This document shows positions 8,498-17,800 of a stretch of 64,000 nt of DNA, piece after piece. A program made the translations under genes and the position numbers. Position 1 is the stretch's first letter. Each line of letters begins with the position of its first letter. The stretch comes from an uncultured Oscillospiraceae bacterium (GTDB lineage Bacteria > Bacillota > Clostridia > Oscillospirales > Oscillospiraceae), in contig CANRFN010000001.1 in assembly GCA_947629915.1 (NCBI GenBank), positions 86,579-150,578 of the forward strand, in the 5' to 3' direction. Below the pieces are notes generated by a model, which saw only the letters and a list, made by a program, of their open reading frames with translations, was not told the DNA's origin and did no database searches.

Positions 8498-8626
8498 GCC
8501 TGTAATTCCCATAATATTCCTGATTCTGAAGGCTTCCCCTATTTCTCGAAGAATTTCTCAAATAAAGATTCCCTTTTCCCCGCTTATATGGTACAATTGC
8601 GAAAAGAGCTGAAAGGGGTTGCTGTT

Positions 8627-9583
8627 ATGGCTGCGAGCCGCCTGTTCCAACTGGTATACCTGCTGCTAGACCGGGGCCACCAGACTGCCGGCCAGCTGGC
8701 AGAGGCCCTGCAGGTCTCCCCGCGCACCGTACTGCGGGACATCGATGCGCTGTCTGCAGCCGGCATCCCGGTATACACCACCCGCGGCTCCGCCGGGGGC
8801 GTGTACCTCTCAGACGACAGACTGCTGGACCCCGCGGTCTTCACCGATGCCGAGCGGCACAACCTGCTCTCTGCCCTCCGGGATCTCCCTTGCGGCTCCA
8901 CGGAGGAGGCCATGGAGAAGCTCAGTGCCCTCTTCGCCCGCCGGGAGCCGGACTGGCTGCAGGTCCACCTCAGCCACTGGGGCTCCCAGGAGAACGAGGA
9001 CGAGCGGTTTGCCCTCATCCGCAGGGCCGTCCTCCAGCGCCGGATGCTGTCCTTCTCCTACACGCCGGTGTACCACGAGACCGCCCGCCGCACCGTCTAC
9101 CCCGCCCGGCTGGTCTTCAAGGAGAGCGCTTGGTACCTCCAGGCCTTTGACCAACTCCGCCAGGACTACCGCACCTTCCGCCTCTCCCGGATGAGCGAGC
9201 CCATCACTCTGGGGGAGCCCTTCCACCGCCGGCTCACCCCGCCGGACCTGGAGGCGGAGAGTGAGGTGCCGCCCCTCTTCCAGGCGGAGGCCCACCTCCG
9301 GTTCCAGCCGGACCTGGCCTGGAAGGTGCTGGACGACTTTGACGCCTCCCACATCACCTACATGCCGGACGGCTCCCTGGAGGTGAAGACCGCCTTCCCC
9401 AACTCCATCTGGCTCACCCGGTTCATCCTCTCATACGGCACCGGGGTGGAGATTCTGGCCCCGGACTCCCTCCGGGAGGACGTGGCCAGGACCGCATACG
9501 CCATCTGGCAGTCCGCCCGGCAGGCCGCAGAAACAGCGCCAGCAGAGCCCCCTGTCCCGCAGGAGCCGGACCCATCCCCGTAG
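8627..9583 (+). CDS. WYL-domain transcriptional regulator (DeoR/YafY-like)
   Basis: Predicted cytoplasmic one-component regulator of 318 residues. An N-terminal winged helix (RLFQLVYLLLDRGHQTAGQLAEALQVS, then PRTVLRDIDALSAAGIPVYT) is typical of HTH_11. The WYL sensor domain follows, with RMLSFSYTPVYHETARRTVYP and ESAWYLQAFDQLRQDYRTFRLSR, and a WCX-like C-terminal extension. Such domains often sense nucleotides or other small ligands. The ATG at 8627 has AAAGGGG 7-8 bases upstream and TACAAT (8592-8597) as a possible -10. The target is unknown; no partner gene is adjacent in the same direction. Confidence 0.85.
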   Translation: MAASRLFQLVYLLLDRGHQTAGQLAEALQVSPRTVLRDIDALSAAGIPVYTTRGSAGGVYLSDDRLLDPAVFTDAERHNLLSALRDLPCGSTEEAMEKLSALFARREPDWLQVHLSHWGSQENEDERFALIRRAVLQRRMLSFSYTPVYHETARRTVYPARLVFKESAWYLQAFDQLRQDYRTFRLSRMSEPITLGEPFHRRLTPPDLEAESEVPPLFQAEAHLRFQPDLAWKVLDDFDASHITYMPDGSLEVKTAFPNSIWLTRFILSYGTGVEILAPDSLREDVARTAYAIWQSARQAAETAPAEPPVPQEPDPSP

Positions 9584-9616
9584 CGCCGCTGGGCGCATAT
9601 CCCCCTGCGCGAAGAA

Positions 9617-9647
9617 ACCTGGCCCCGGAGGCGCTCCGGGGCCAGGT
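9617..9647. terminator. Bidirectional terminator between the WYL regulator and corA
   Basis: ACCTGGCCCCGGAG pairs with CTCCGGGGCCAGGT (14 perfect pairs) around a 3-base loop, between two convergent genes. Confidence 0.75.
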
Positions 9648-9666
9648 CTTGTCCAAAGGGGTTGAG

Positions 9667-10599
9667 TCAGAAGAGGTCTTTCTTCTTCAGGATCACGGCC
9701 AGCACCAGGATGATCACGATGGAGAGCACCAGCGGGAACCAGAAGAACTGCGCCAGAGGCAGGCCGGCGCCGGTGATGTTCATGCCGTAGAAGCCGAAGA
9801 CGATGTTGGGGACGGTCATGAGAATGGTGATGGAGGTGAGCACCTTCATGATCACGTTCAGGTTGTTGGAGATGACGGAGGCGAAGGCGTCCATCATGCC
9901 GGAGATGATGTCGGAGTAGATCTGGGCCATCTCGATGGCCTGGCGCACCTCGATGAGCACGTCCTCCAGAAGGTCGTGGTCCTCCTCGTACAGCGTCACG
10001 ATCTTGCCCCGGAGGATCTTCTCCAACGTCACCTCGTTGGCCTTCAACGAGGTGTTGAAGTACACCAGGGACTTCTCCAGGTCCAGCAGCTGAATGAGCT
10101 CCTTGTTCCGCTGGGACTTGTAGAGCTGGCGCTCCATGTAGTTGTACGTCTTGTCGATCTGCTTCAGGTACTGCAGGTAGCGCTTGGCCACCAGCAGCAG
10201 GATGTTCAGGATAAAGCGGGTGCGCATCTCGGTGCGCAGGCCCTTTACCAGGCCGTCCTGGAGGTCCCGGACCACGGAGGTCTCCTTCAGACACACCGTG
10301 ATGATGTGCTTTTTCGTCACGATGATGCCCATGGGGATGGTGGAGTAGACCACGCCGGTCTCGTCCCGCTCCATGGACGGGGTGTCCACGATGATGAGGG
10401 TGTTGTCCCCCTCGCTGTCGATGCGGGAGGTCTCCTCCTCGTCCATGGCGGCCCGGAGAAAGTCCAGGTCCACCGCCAGGGTGGCGGCCACCGTGGTGAG
10501 CTCGTCCTCGCTGGGGTGCACCAGGTTCACCCAGCAGCCCTCCTCCACGGCGCTGAGCTTGGTCATCTTCCCGTCTACTGTCTTGTGAATGGTAAGCAT
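9667..10599 (-). CDS. corA: CorA/MIT-family divalent metal ion transporter
   Basis: Pentameric inner-membrane channel for Mg2+, Co2+ or Ni2+. The 310-residue protein has a long cytoplasmic alpha/beta and helical N-domain. Two C-terminal transmembrane helices surround the selectivity motif GMN in FGFYGMNITGAGLPLAQ. The basic tail KKKDLF is typical. ATG 10599 was chosen because AAGGAG lies 8 bases upstream; the longer reading covers the structured leader. It is expressed from a promoter about 235 bases upstream, leaving a long 5' leader that may be regulatory (see 10631-10827). Confidence 0.93.
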   Translation of the reverse strand: MLTIHKTVDGKMTKLSAVEEGCWVNLVHPSEDELTTVAATLAVDLDFLRAAMDEEETSRIDSEGDNTLIIVDTPSMERDETGVVYSTIPMGIIVTKKHIITVCLKETSVVRDLQDGLVKGLRTEMRTRFILNILLLVAKRYLQYLKQIDKTYNYMERQLYKSQRNKELIQLLDLEKSLVYFNTSLKANEVTLEKILRGKIVTLYEEDHDLLEDVLIEVRQAIEMAQIYSDIISGMMDAFASVISNNLNVIMKVLTSITILMTVPNIVFGFYGMNITGAGLPLAQFFWFPLVLSIVIILVLAVILKKKDLF

Positions 10600-10630
10600 T
10601 GTGCGCTCTCCTTTCCGGGCAAAGGGGCAT

Positions 10631-10827
10631 AAAAAACCCTGTCCGCAGGTGCTCAGCTGCCGTAAGGGCAGCCGGCGGCCGGCGCACGGGGAGAGGCATG
10701 GCCTTTCAGCGGGTGCGCCGCAAGGAATCAATTGCGTGGTAACCGCAGGAACTTCGGCCCACTGGATCGCCTGTCATGGCGCACCTCACCGTCCTTTTTT
10801 GTGTGAAATTTCCGGCTTTGCCGGAGC
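10631..10827 (-). ncRNA. Structured 5' leader of corA, candidate metal-sensing or other riboswitch
   Basis: On the minus strand the roughly 225-base leader begins with a TCCGGC/GCCGGA hairpin. It then forms a long-range stem GGTGCGCC (about 10785-10778) with GGCGCACC (about 10713-10706). This encloses CAGG/CCTG and GCAA/TTGC helices, so it looks like a multi-branch fold. A GCTGCC/GGCAGC hairpin and a short CCTG/CAGG stem running into six T residues (plus-strand A-run 10631-10636) lie before the ribosome site, as expected for an attenuator. A GGTGAGG start recalls the M-box Mg2+ riboswitch, but the rest of the M-box consensus was not found. Class is unassigned. Confidence 0.45.
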
Positions 10828-10833
10828 TGTCTC

Positions 10834-10862
10834 ATTATACTAGCTGTTATCCAGAAAAGCAA
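10834..10862 (-). promoter_or_regulatory. Promoter of corA and its leader
   Basis: Minus-strand TTGCTT (10862-10857), 17-base spacer, perfect TATAAT (10839-10834). It places the transcript start near 10827. Confidence 0.7.
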
Positions 10863-10982
10863 CCGGCTTTTTCATGATACAGAAGATTTCCCGGACAACG
10901 GGCCCAAAAGCCGCCAGACCTCACCGCGGCCGTGCTTTTTGGGAACGCAGCCCCATAGAACCCGTACAAAGAGGTACTGCAT

Positions 10983-11498
10983 ATGCTGCTCACCATCACC
11001 GATTACCTGGAGGTGGACGCCGAACAGCTTCTGGCGATATACCAGGAGTCCATCGAGACCGCCAGCCGGGGTAAGGCATACCGTCCTTTCTACCCGCCCA
11101 TGTTTCTAGCGGCGCTGTCCCATATTCTCCAGGGCGGGGGCAAGCTCATGGTCTGGGAGGAGGCGGGCATCTGGCGCAGTGCGCTGCTCCTCCGCCCGGC
11201 GGGAGACCGCCTCTTCTATATAGACTCCCTGGAGACCCACCCGGCGTATCGGGGCCACGGCTGTGCCGCCTCCCTGCTGCAGGCGGTGATCCTGGCGCTG
11301 CGGCAGACCGGTCCCTTCACCCTGGAGGACTGCGTGGAAAAGGACAACGCCCCGTCCCTCCTGGCCCACGAGAAGGCCGGCTTTGTCCGGTATGCCGAGG
11401 TGGGGTACGAGCCCTTTACCGAGAAGGAGAAGCCGCAGAGCTGCGGCATGCGCTACGTCTATCCGGGCCCGGACAGCCACTCGACCACCCATTCCTGA
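10983..11498 (+). CDS. GNAT-family N-acetyltransferase
   Basis: Predicted cytoplasmic acyl-CoA-dependent acetyltransferase of 171 residues. The central block LFYIDSLETHPAYRGHGCAASLLQAVI contains the acetyl-CoA pyrophosphate-binding pattern (R-G-H-G-C-A, a form of Q/RxxGxG/A). It is followed by CVEKDNAPSLLAHEKAGFVRYAEV, the usual motif B. AGAGGT precedes the ATG. The stop codon is 13 bases before the addB start, so it is probably cotranscribed with addBA. The acceptor cannot be told from sequence. Confidence 0.85.
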   Translation: MLLTITDYLEVDAEQLLAIYQESIETASRGKAYRPFYPPMFLAALSHILQGGGKLMVWEEAGIWRSALLLRPAGDRLFYIDSLETHPAYRGHGCAASLLQAVILALRQTGPFTLEDCVEKDNAPSLLAHEKAGFVRYAEVGYEPFTEKEKPQSCGMRYVYPGPDSHSTTHS

Positions 11499-11511
11499 AA
11501 GGGGGATTTCC

Positions 11512-14500
11512 TTGCTTACCCTGTTGTATGCCCGGGCCGGTCTGAACGTCCTGGGCGAACTGCTGGATCAGATGAAGACCTCCACCGCCCAGCAGGCCAT
11601 CCTCATCGTGCCGGACCAGTATTCCCACGAGAGCGAGGTGGCCCTCTGCGCCGCCCTGGGGGACACCGCATACCAGAGGTGCGCCACCATGGACTTCAAC
11701 GCCCTGGCCAGCCGTCTGGACGATGTCTGCGGCGGCGGCGCCCGGCCGGTGCTGGACGCCGGCGGCCGGATGCTGCTGATGTACAACGCCCTGCGGCAGG
11801 TGTCTGAGCGGCTCACCCTGTACCGCTCCCCCGCCCGAAAGCCCGCCTTTCTCACCGATCTCATCGCCACGGTGGACGAGCTCCGGCTGAACTGCGTCAC
11901 CCCGGACCAGCTCCGCGCCGCGGCAGACACCCTGGAGGGCCGGCAGCAGCAGAAGCTCCGGGATCTGGCGGCCATCTACGAGATGTACACCTCCCTGGAG
12001 CCGGTGTGTGGGGCGGACCCCCGGAGCGTGCTGGACTTCGCCGAACAGCACCTCTTGGACAGCCGCTGGGCATCGGACAAGGAATTCTTCGTCTTCGGCT
12101 TCACAGACTTCACCATCCAGGAGGAGAGAGTCCTCCGCCGGCTGATGCACGATGCCCCTGTTACGGTGGCGCTGCACCAGGACCCCAAAGACCCCTCAGA
12201 CGTCTTTCTCACCGGCCGCCGCACGGCGGGCCGGCTCCGCCGGGCCGCGAAAGAGGACGGCGTGCCGATCCAGCAGATCACCCTGCAGAAGCAGGACACC
12301 CGAGAGCCCAGTCTGGTCTTTCTGGAGCAGCACCTCTTCTCTGAGACCCCTGCCCCGCCCTGGGATGGCCCCTGTGCCGTCACCAGAGTACTGGCGGCAG
12401 ACCCCAGGGCGGAGGCGGAGTGGTGCGCCTCCGAGATCCGAAGACTCCTGCGCCAGGGCGACATCCGCAGCCGGGACATCGCCGTCTGCTGCCGAAAGCT
12501 GGACTCCGAGGGGGAGCTCATCGAGAGCGTCTTCGAGCGGTACGGCATCCCGGTGTTTCTCTCCGCCATGGACGATGTGCTGCAAAAGCCGGTGATCGCC
12601 CTGGTCACCGCCGCTCTGGCCGCAGTGGCGGAGGACTACCCCTATGAGCACCTCTTCCGCTACCTGAAGACCGGCCTCACAGACCTGCCCGAGGAGGACC
12701 AGGACCTTCTGGAGAACTATGTGCTCACCTGGGACCTGCGAGGCAGCGCCTGGACCCGGCAGAAGCGCTGGGACATGCACCCCGAGGGCTACGGCCAGGA
12801 ATTCACCCCGGAGCAGCGGGAGCTGGTGGCCCACCTGGACGAGGTGCGCCGCCAGGTGATCCGCCCCCTGGAGAAGCTCCGCAAGTGCAGAGACAAGACC
12901 GGCCGCGGCCTGGCCCGGGCCCTCTATCAGCTGCTGGAGGACATCCAGCTCCCGGAGCGGCTCAGCGAGCGGGCGTACATCATCGAACACCGGGGCATGC
13001 TCACCGAGGCCGCCCAGTACCGGCAGCTCTGGGAGATCCTGGCCGCCGGGCTGGAGCAGTGCGCCATGCTGCTGGGGGACACCGAGCTGGAGCTGGACGA
13101 GTTCGCCCGCCTCTTCACCCTGGTGCTGTCTCAGTACGATGTGGGCACCATCCCCGTCTCCCTGGACCGGGTCACCGTGGGGGACATCCCCCGCATGGTC
13201 CACGCCCAGGGCATCCGGGTGCTGTTCCTCCTGGGGGCAGACAGCGACACCCTGCCGGACCGGACGCCCCCGCCGGGCCTTTTCAACGACACAGACCGGA
13301 ACAACCTGGCGAAGAAGAACGTGCCCCTGGGGTTGCGGCAGGAGGACCTGCTCCACCGGGAGATGACCTACCTCTACGAGATCACCGCCCGCCCCTCAGA
13401 CCGGCTCTACGTCTCCTACGCCGTCCGCTCCGATAGCGGCGAGCACCCCGCCTCCTTCCTCTGGGAGCGGCTGGGGGTGCTGTTCCCGGAGAGCCCGCTG
13501 GTCACGGTATCGGACACCACCCCGGGCCTCACCGCCCTGAACCCCGCCATGGAGCTGGCGGGCCAGGACCGGAACCTGGCGGCGGCTTTGGAGGGGATCC
13601 CCCACACCGGAGAGCGGCTCCATCGGCTGCACGCGGCGGCCGTGTGGAAGCGGGGTGCCCTCTCCCAGCGTGCGGTGAACACGCTCTTCGGCAAGGTGGT
13701 GCCCATGTCCGCCTCCAAGCTGGACCTCTTCAACAGCTGTCACTTTGGGTATTTTCTCCGCTTCGGCCTGAAGGCCAAGCCCCGGGAGCAGGCCAAGTTC
13801 CGCCCCACGGAGTACGGCACCTTCGTCCACGCGGTGCTGGAGAACACCCTCCAGCAGGCCCGGGCCCAGGGGATCCCCCTGGCGGACACCCAGATGGTGG
13901 CCAAGCTGGCGCTGGAGGCGGCAGATCACTACGAGCAGCAGACCTTCCCCAACCTCACCGAGGAGCCCGCCCGGTTCCAGTGGCTCTTCGCCCGGATGAA
14001 ACAGTCCGCCCTCGCCGTGACGGACTCCGTCTGCAAGGAGATGAGCGTGTCCCAGTTCGAGCCCACCGCCTTTGAGATGACCTTCGCAGACCGGGACTAT
14101 GAGACCGGGCAGCCGGCGGATATGGAGCCTGTGGTGGTGCAAAACGGGGTCACCCTCCGCTTCACCGGCGCAGTGGACCGGGTGGACACCTGGGTTCACG
14201 ATGGCCAGCGGTATCTCCGTGTGGTGGACTACAAGACCGGTCAGAAGGCCTTCGACTTCGCCGATGTGGAGGACGGCCGCGGCCTGCAGATGCTGCTGTA
14301 CCTCTTCACCCTCACCCAGAAGGCCAAGCACAAGTTCGGCCCGGAGCCTCTGGTGCCCGCCGGGGTGCTCTACGTTCCCGCCCGCAATCCCCTGGTGAAC
14401 GGCACCCGCACCATGACGCCTGAGGAAGTGCAGGAGGAGCAAGACAAGATGCTGGTACGCAAGGGCCTGGTGCTGGACAACCAGACCGTGCTCAACGCCA

Positions 14501-14841
14501 TGGAGGACACCGGCGGCGCCGGCAAGTACCGCTTCCTGCCGATCAACGCCAGGGGCAAGAGCGAGTACCTGGTCTCCCCGGAGCAGCTGGACCTGCTGCA
14601 GCGATACGTGTTCTGCGCTCTGGAGGACGCCGCCGGGGAGTTTTCCGCCGGCAACATCAACGCAGACCCGTACTGGCGGGAGAAGACCCACAACGCCTGT
14701 GCGTTCTGCAAATACCAGTCCGCCTGTCACTTTGAGGAGGCCCTGGGGGACGCCAAGCGGGTGCGCCGCAGCCTGAAGGCGGCGGAATTCTGGAGCAGCC
14801 TCGCCAATCGGATGAAGGAGGGAGACGGCCATGGCAATTGA
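11512..14841 (+). CDS. addB: ATP-dependent helicase/nuclease subunit B (AddB)
   Basis: Partner of AddA in the double-strand-break-resecting enzyme of Firmicutes, which degrades DNA until a Chi site. The 1109-residue chain has an inactive-helicase-like body and a C-terminal RecB-type nuclease (GAVDRVDTWV ... LRVVDYKTGQKAFDF ... GLQMLLYLF). A 4Fe-4S staple is made from Cys in LFNSCHFGYF and CAFCKYQSAC. Start is TTG 11512 with AAAGGGGGA upstream; the earlier in-frame start would overlap the acetyltransferase. The N-terminal Walker A seen in Bacillus AddB (GRSGSGKT) is degenerate here, ARAGLNVLGE, lacking Lys and Ser/Thr. Overlaps addA by 11 bases. Confidence 0.93.
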   Translation: MLTLLYARAGLNVLGELLDQMKTSTAQQAILIVPDQYSHESEVALCAALGDTAYQRCATMDFNALASRLDDVCGGGARPVLDAGGRMLLMYNALRQVSERLTLYRSPARKPAFLTDLIATVDELRLNCVTPDQLRAAADTLEGRQQQKLRDLAAIYEMYTSLEPVCGADPRSVLDFAEQHLLDSRWASDKEFFVFGFTDFTIQEERVLRRLMHDAPVTVALHQDPKDPSDVFLTGRRTAGRLRRAAKEDGVPIQQITLQKQDTREPSLVFLEQHLFSETPAPPWDGPCAVTRVLAADPRAEAEWCASEIRRLLRQGDIRSRDIAVCCRKLDSEGELIESVFERYGIPVFLSAMDDVLQKPVIALVTAALAAVAEDYPYEHLFRYLKTGLTDLPEEDQDLLENYVLTWDLRGSAWTRQKRWDMHPEGYGQEFTPEQRELVAHLDEVRRQVIRPLEKLRKCRDKTGRGLARALYQLLEDIQLPERLSERAYIIEHRGMLTEAAQYRQLWEILAAGLEQCAMLLGDTELELDEFARLFTLVLSQYDVGTIPVSLDRVTVGDIPRMVHAQGIRVLFLLGADSDTLPDRTPPPGLFNDTDRNNLAKKNVPLGLRQEDLLHREMTYLYEITARPSDRLYVSYAVRSDSGEHPASFLWERLGVLFPESPLVTVSDTTPGLTALNPAMELAGQDRNLAAALEGIPHTGERLHRLHAAAVWKRGALSQRAVNTLFGKVVPMSASKLDLFNSCHFGYFLRFGLKAKPREQAKFRPTEYGTFVHAVLENTLQQARAQGIPLADTQMVAKLALEAADHYEQQTFPNLTEEPARFQWLFARMKQSALAVTDSVCKEMSVSQFEPTAFEMTFADRDYETGQPADMEPVVVQNGVTLRFTGAVDRVDTWVHDGQRYLRVVDYKTGQKAFDFADVEDGRGLQMLLYLFTLTQKAKHKFGPEPLVPAGVLYVPARNPLVNGTRTMTPEEVQEEQDKMLVRKGLVLDNQTVLNAMEDTGGAGKYRFLPINARGKSEYLVSPEQLDLLQRYVFCALEDAAGEFSAGNINADPYWREKTHNACAFCKYQSACHFEEALGDAKRVRRSLKAAEFWSSLANRMKEGDGHGN

Positions 14842-17800
14842 ACTCACCGCAGAACAGCGGGCTGCGGTACAGGACCGCGGCGGAGACCTGCTGGTGGCCG
14901 CCGCCGCAGGCTCCGGCAAGACCAGGGTGCTGGTGGAGCGGCTGATGGCAGCCGTGGAGGCCGGGGAGGACATCGACCGCTTCCTGGTGATCACCTTCAC
15001 CAACGCCGCCGCGGCGGAGCTCCGGGGCCGGGTGGCCGCCGCCATCCAGGCCCGGCAGGCCGCCCAGCCGGGGGACCTCCACCTGCGGCGGAACGCCTCT
15101 CTCATCTACAAGGCCCCCATCTGCACCATAGACGCCTTCTGCCTGGACTTTCTCCGGCAGTACGGGCACCAGGCCGGCCTGGACCCGGACTTTCGCATCT
15201 GCGATGAGGCGGAGGCCAGCGAGCTGCGCCAGCGGGCTCTGGAGGAGGTGCTGGAGGAGCGGTACGCCCACATCGCAGAGGACCTCAACTTCGCGGCCCT
15301 GGCAGACACCATGGCGGGGGAGCGGGACGACCAGACCCTGGAGAGCGTCATCCTGGACGTGTTCAACAAGGTGCAGTCCCAGCCGGACCCCCTCACCTGG
15401 CTCACGGAGCGCAGCGAGGACTTCCAGCTCCCCGCCGGCACCACCCCGGAGGGCACCCCCTGGGGGCAGCTGCTGCTGGACGATGTGCGGGCCACCGCCC
15501 AGTACTGGCTCGGCCTTTTGGAGCGGGCGCTGCATCTGGCAAGCCAGAACGCCACCCTCCAGGCCAACTACGAGAACACCCTCACCCAGGCCATGTACCT
15601 CTTCCAGGACATCCTCCAGGCCCCGGACTGGGACAGCCTGGTGAACCGGCTGCAAAAGGCGTCCCTGCCGGCATTGGGCCGCAAGCGCAAGGACATAGAC
15701 GAGATTCTGAAACTGCAGGTGTCCGGCATCTGGGACCTCTGCAAAGACGTGATCCAGAAGAAACTCCCCCCGCGCTTCTCCGTTCTGGGGGAGGACGCGG
15801 TGGCAGACCTGCGCACCGTCTCCCCCTCTATGGCGTCTCTCCTGGACATGGCCGGCCGGTTCAGCGCGGCCTTCTCCGCCGCCAAGCAGCGCCGCCACCT
15901 CATCGACTTCAGCGATGCCGAACACCTCACCGCCCACCTGCTGTCCAACCCGGACGGCTCCCCCACCACCCTGGCACTAGAGCTTGGGGCGGAGTACGCG
16001 GAGATCATGGTGGACGAGTACCAGGACACCAACGGGGTGCAGAACGCCATCTTCGGCGCCCTGGCCAAGGCCTCCCGTCTCTTCATGGTGGGGGACGTGA
16101 AGCAGTCCATCTACCGCTTCCGCCTGGCGGACCCCACCATCTTCCTGGCAAAATACCACGCCTATCCCCTGGGGCCGGACGCCATGCCGGGTGAGGCCCG
16201 GAAGCTCCTGCTCAGCGCCAACTTCCGCTCTCGCCCGGAGGTGCTGGAGGCCACCAACTTCATCTTCAAGGCCATCATGACAGCTGAGGCCGGCGAGCTG
16301 GACTACACGGACGCCGAGGCCCTGCGGTGCGGCCGGTCTGATCTCACCCCCGATCCCCGCTACGCCACCGAGCTGAACGTGGTGGACATGGCCCCCTCGG
16401 AGGGGGAGAAAAAGGGAAAGGCCAAGACCACCGCATCAGACCAGCCCGCCCCTTCCGATGGGGAGGATGAGACCGCCTCCAGCCAGGAGGAGGTCCCCAA
16501 AGACCTGATCATGGCCCGGGCAGCCGCCCAGCGGATCCGGGATCTGCTGGACAGCAAACTGCCCATCGGGGACAAGCCGATCCAGCCGGAGGACATCGTG
16601 ATCCTGCTCCGCTCCCCGGGGCCGGTGATGCGCTCATACACCCAGGCCCTGGACGAGGAGGGCATCCCCTGGAACGCGGAGGGCGGCCGGGAGTTCTTCG
16701 GCTCCACCGAGATCGCCGTGGCCATCTCCCTGCTCTCCATCCTGGACAACCCCCACCAGGACGTGCCCATACTGTCTGTGCTCCGCTCCCCCCTCTTCGG
16801 CTTTCCGCCGGACCGGCTGGCGGAGCTGCGGGCCGGCGCCAAGGGCTCCGTCTACGACAGCATCCGGGAGGCGGCCAAGGCCCAGCCCAGCGGGGACTGC
16901 GGACGCTTTCTCAACCGGCTCACCAAGCTCCGGGAACTGGCCATTGAGGAGAGCAGTCACCGGCTGATCTGGCACCTCTACGGGGAGTTGGACATCCCCG
17001 CCCTCTACGGGGCCATGCCGGACGGCCCCCTCCGCCGGGCGAATCTGATGGCCCTCTACGATGAGGCCGTGCGCTTTGAGAGCGCCGGCCACAAGGGGCT
17101 GATGTCTTTTCTCATCCACCTCTCCCGGATGGCGGAGAATGACATCCCCGTGCCCGTCCCCGGGGGCAACACCGGCGGGGTGCGGATCCTCTCCATCCAC
17201 CGCTCCAAGGGGCTGGAGTTCCCGGTGGTACTGCTGTGCAACCTGGACCGGAACTTCAACCTCCAGGACACCCGGGGCACGGTGCTCTTCCACCCCAGCC
17301 TGGGCCTTGGCCCCAAGTGCATAGACCGCAGCCGGATGCTCCGCTACACCACCATCGCGAGAGATGCCGTGACCCTGCAGCTCCAGCGGGAGATGCGGGC
17401 GGAGGAGATGCGGCTACTCTACGTGGCCATGACCCGGGCCGAGCACAAGCTGATCCTCTTCTCCGCCGTGAACGGCCGGGCCCCCAGTCTGGAGAGCCTG
17501 GCGCTGCTGGCGGAATACCCCCCGGCCCCCCGGCAGATGGCGGAGGCCGGCTCCATGGCGGACTGGATCCTCACCCCGGCGCTCTGCCGCACAGACAGCG
17601 GGGCGCTGTGGGGGGACATCCCCCTGCCCCACCCCGATCCCCCGGCGGAGGAGGGGCTCTTCTGGGACATCCGGAAGCAGACCAAGGACGAGGTGCTGCG
17701 CCGCACGCCCCCTGCCGCCCCATCGGAGGGAGGCATCCCCGAGGGCCACATCCCAATCCCGCCGAACCTGCGGGAGATGCTCACCTGGCGCTACAACTAT

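Noticed and set aside
10630..10827. Calling the corA leader an M-box, NiCo, lysine or ydaO riboswitch
   Set aside because: Only short pieces fit each consensus from memory; the conserved cores are missing, so no class is named.
13396..15937. Long minus-strand frames opposite addB and addA
   Set aside because: Both lie antisense to well-supported genes, and their composition and lack of ribosome sites mark them as shadows. The same applies to long minus-strand frames opposite the amylase and pullulanase genes (43849-49156) and the plus-strand frame opposite malQ (48544-49716).
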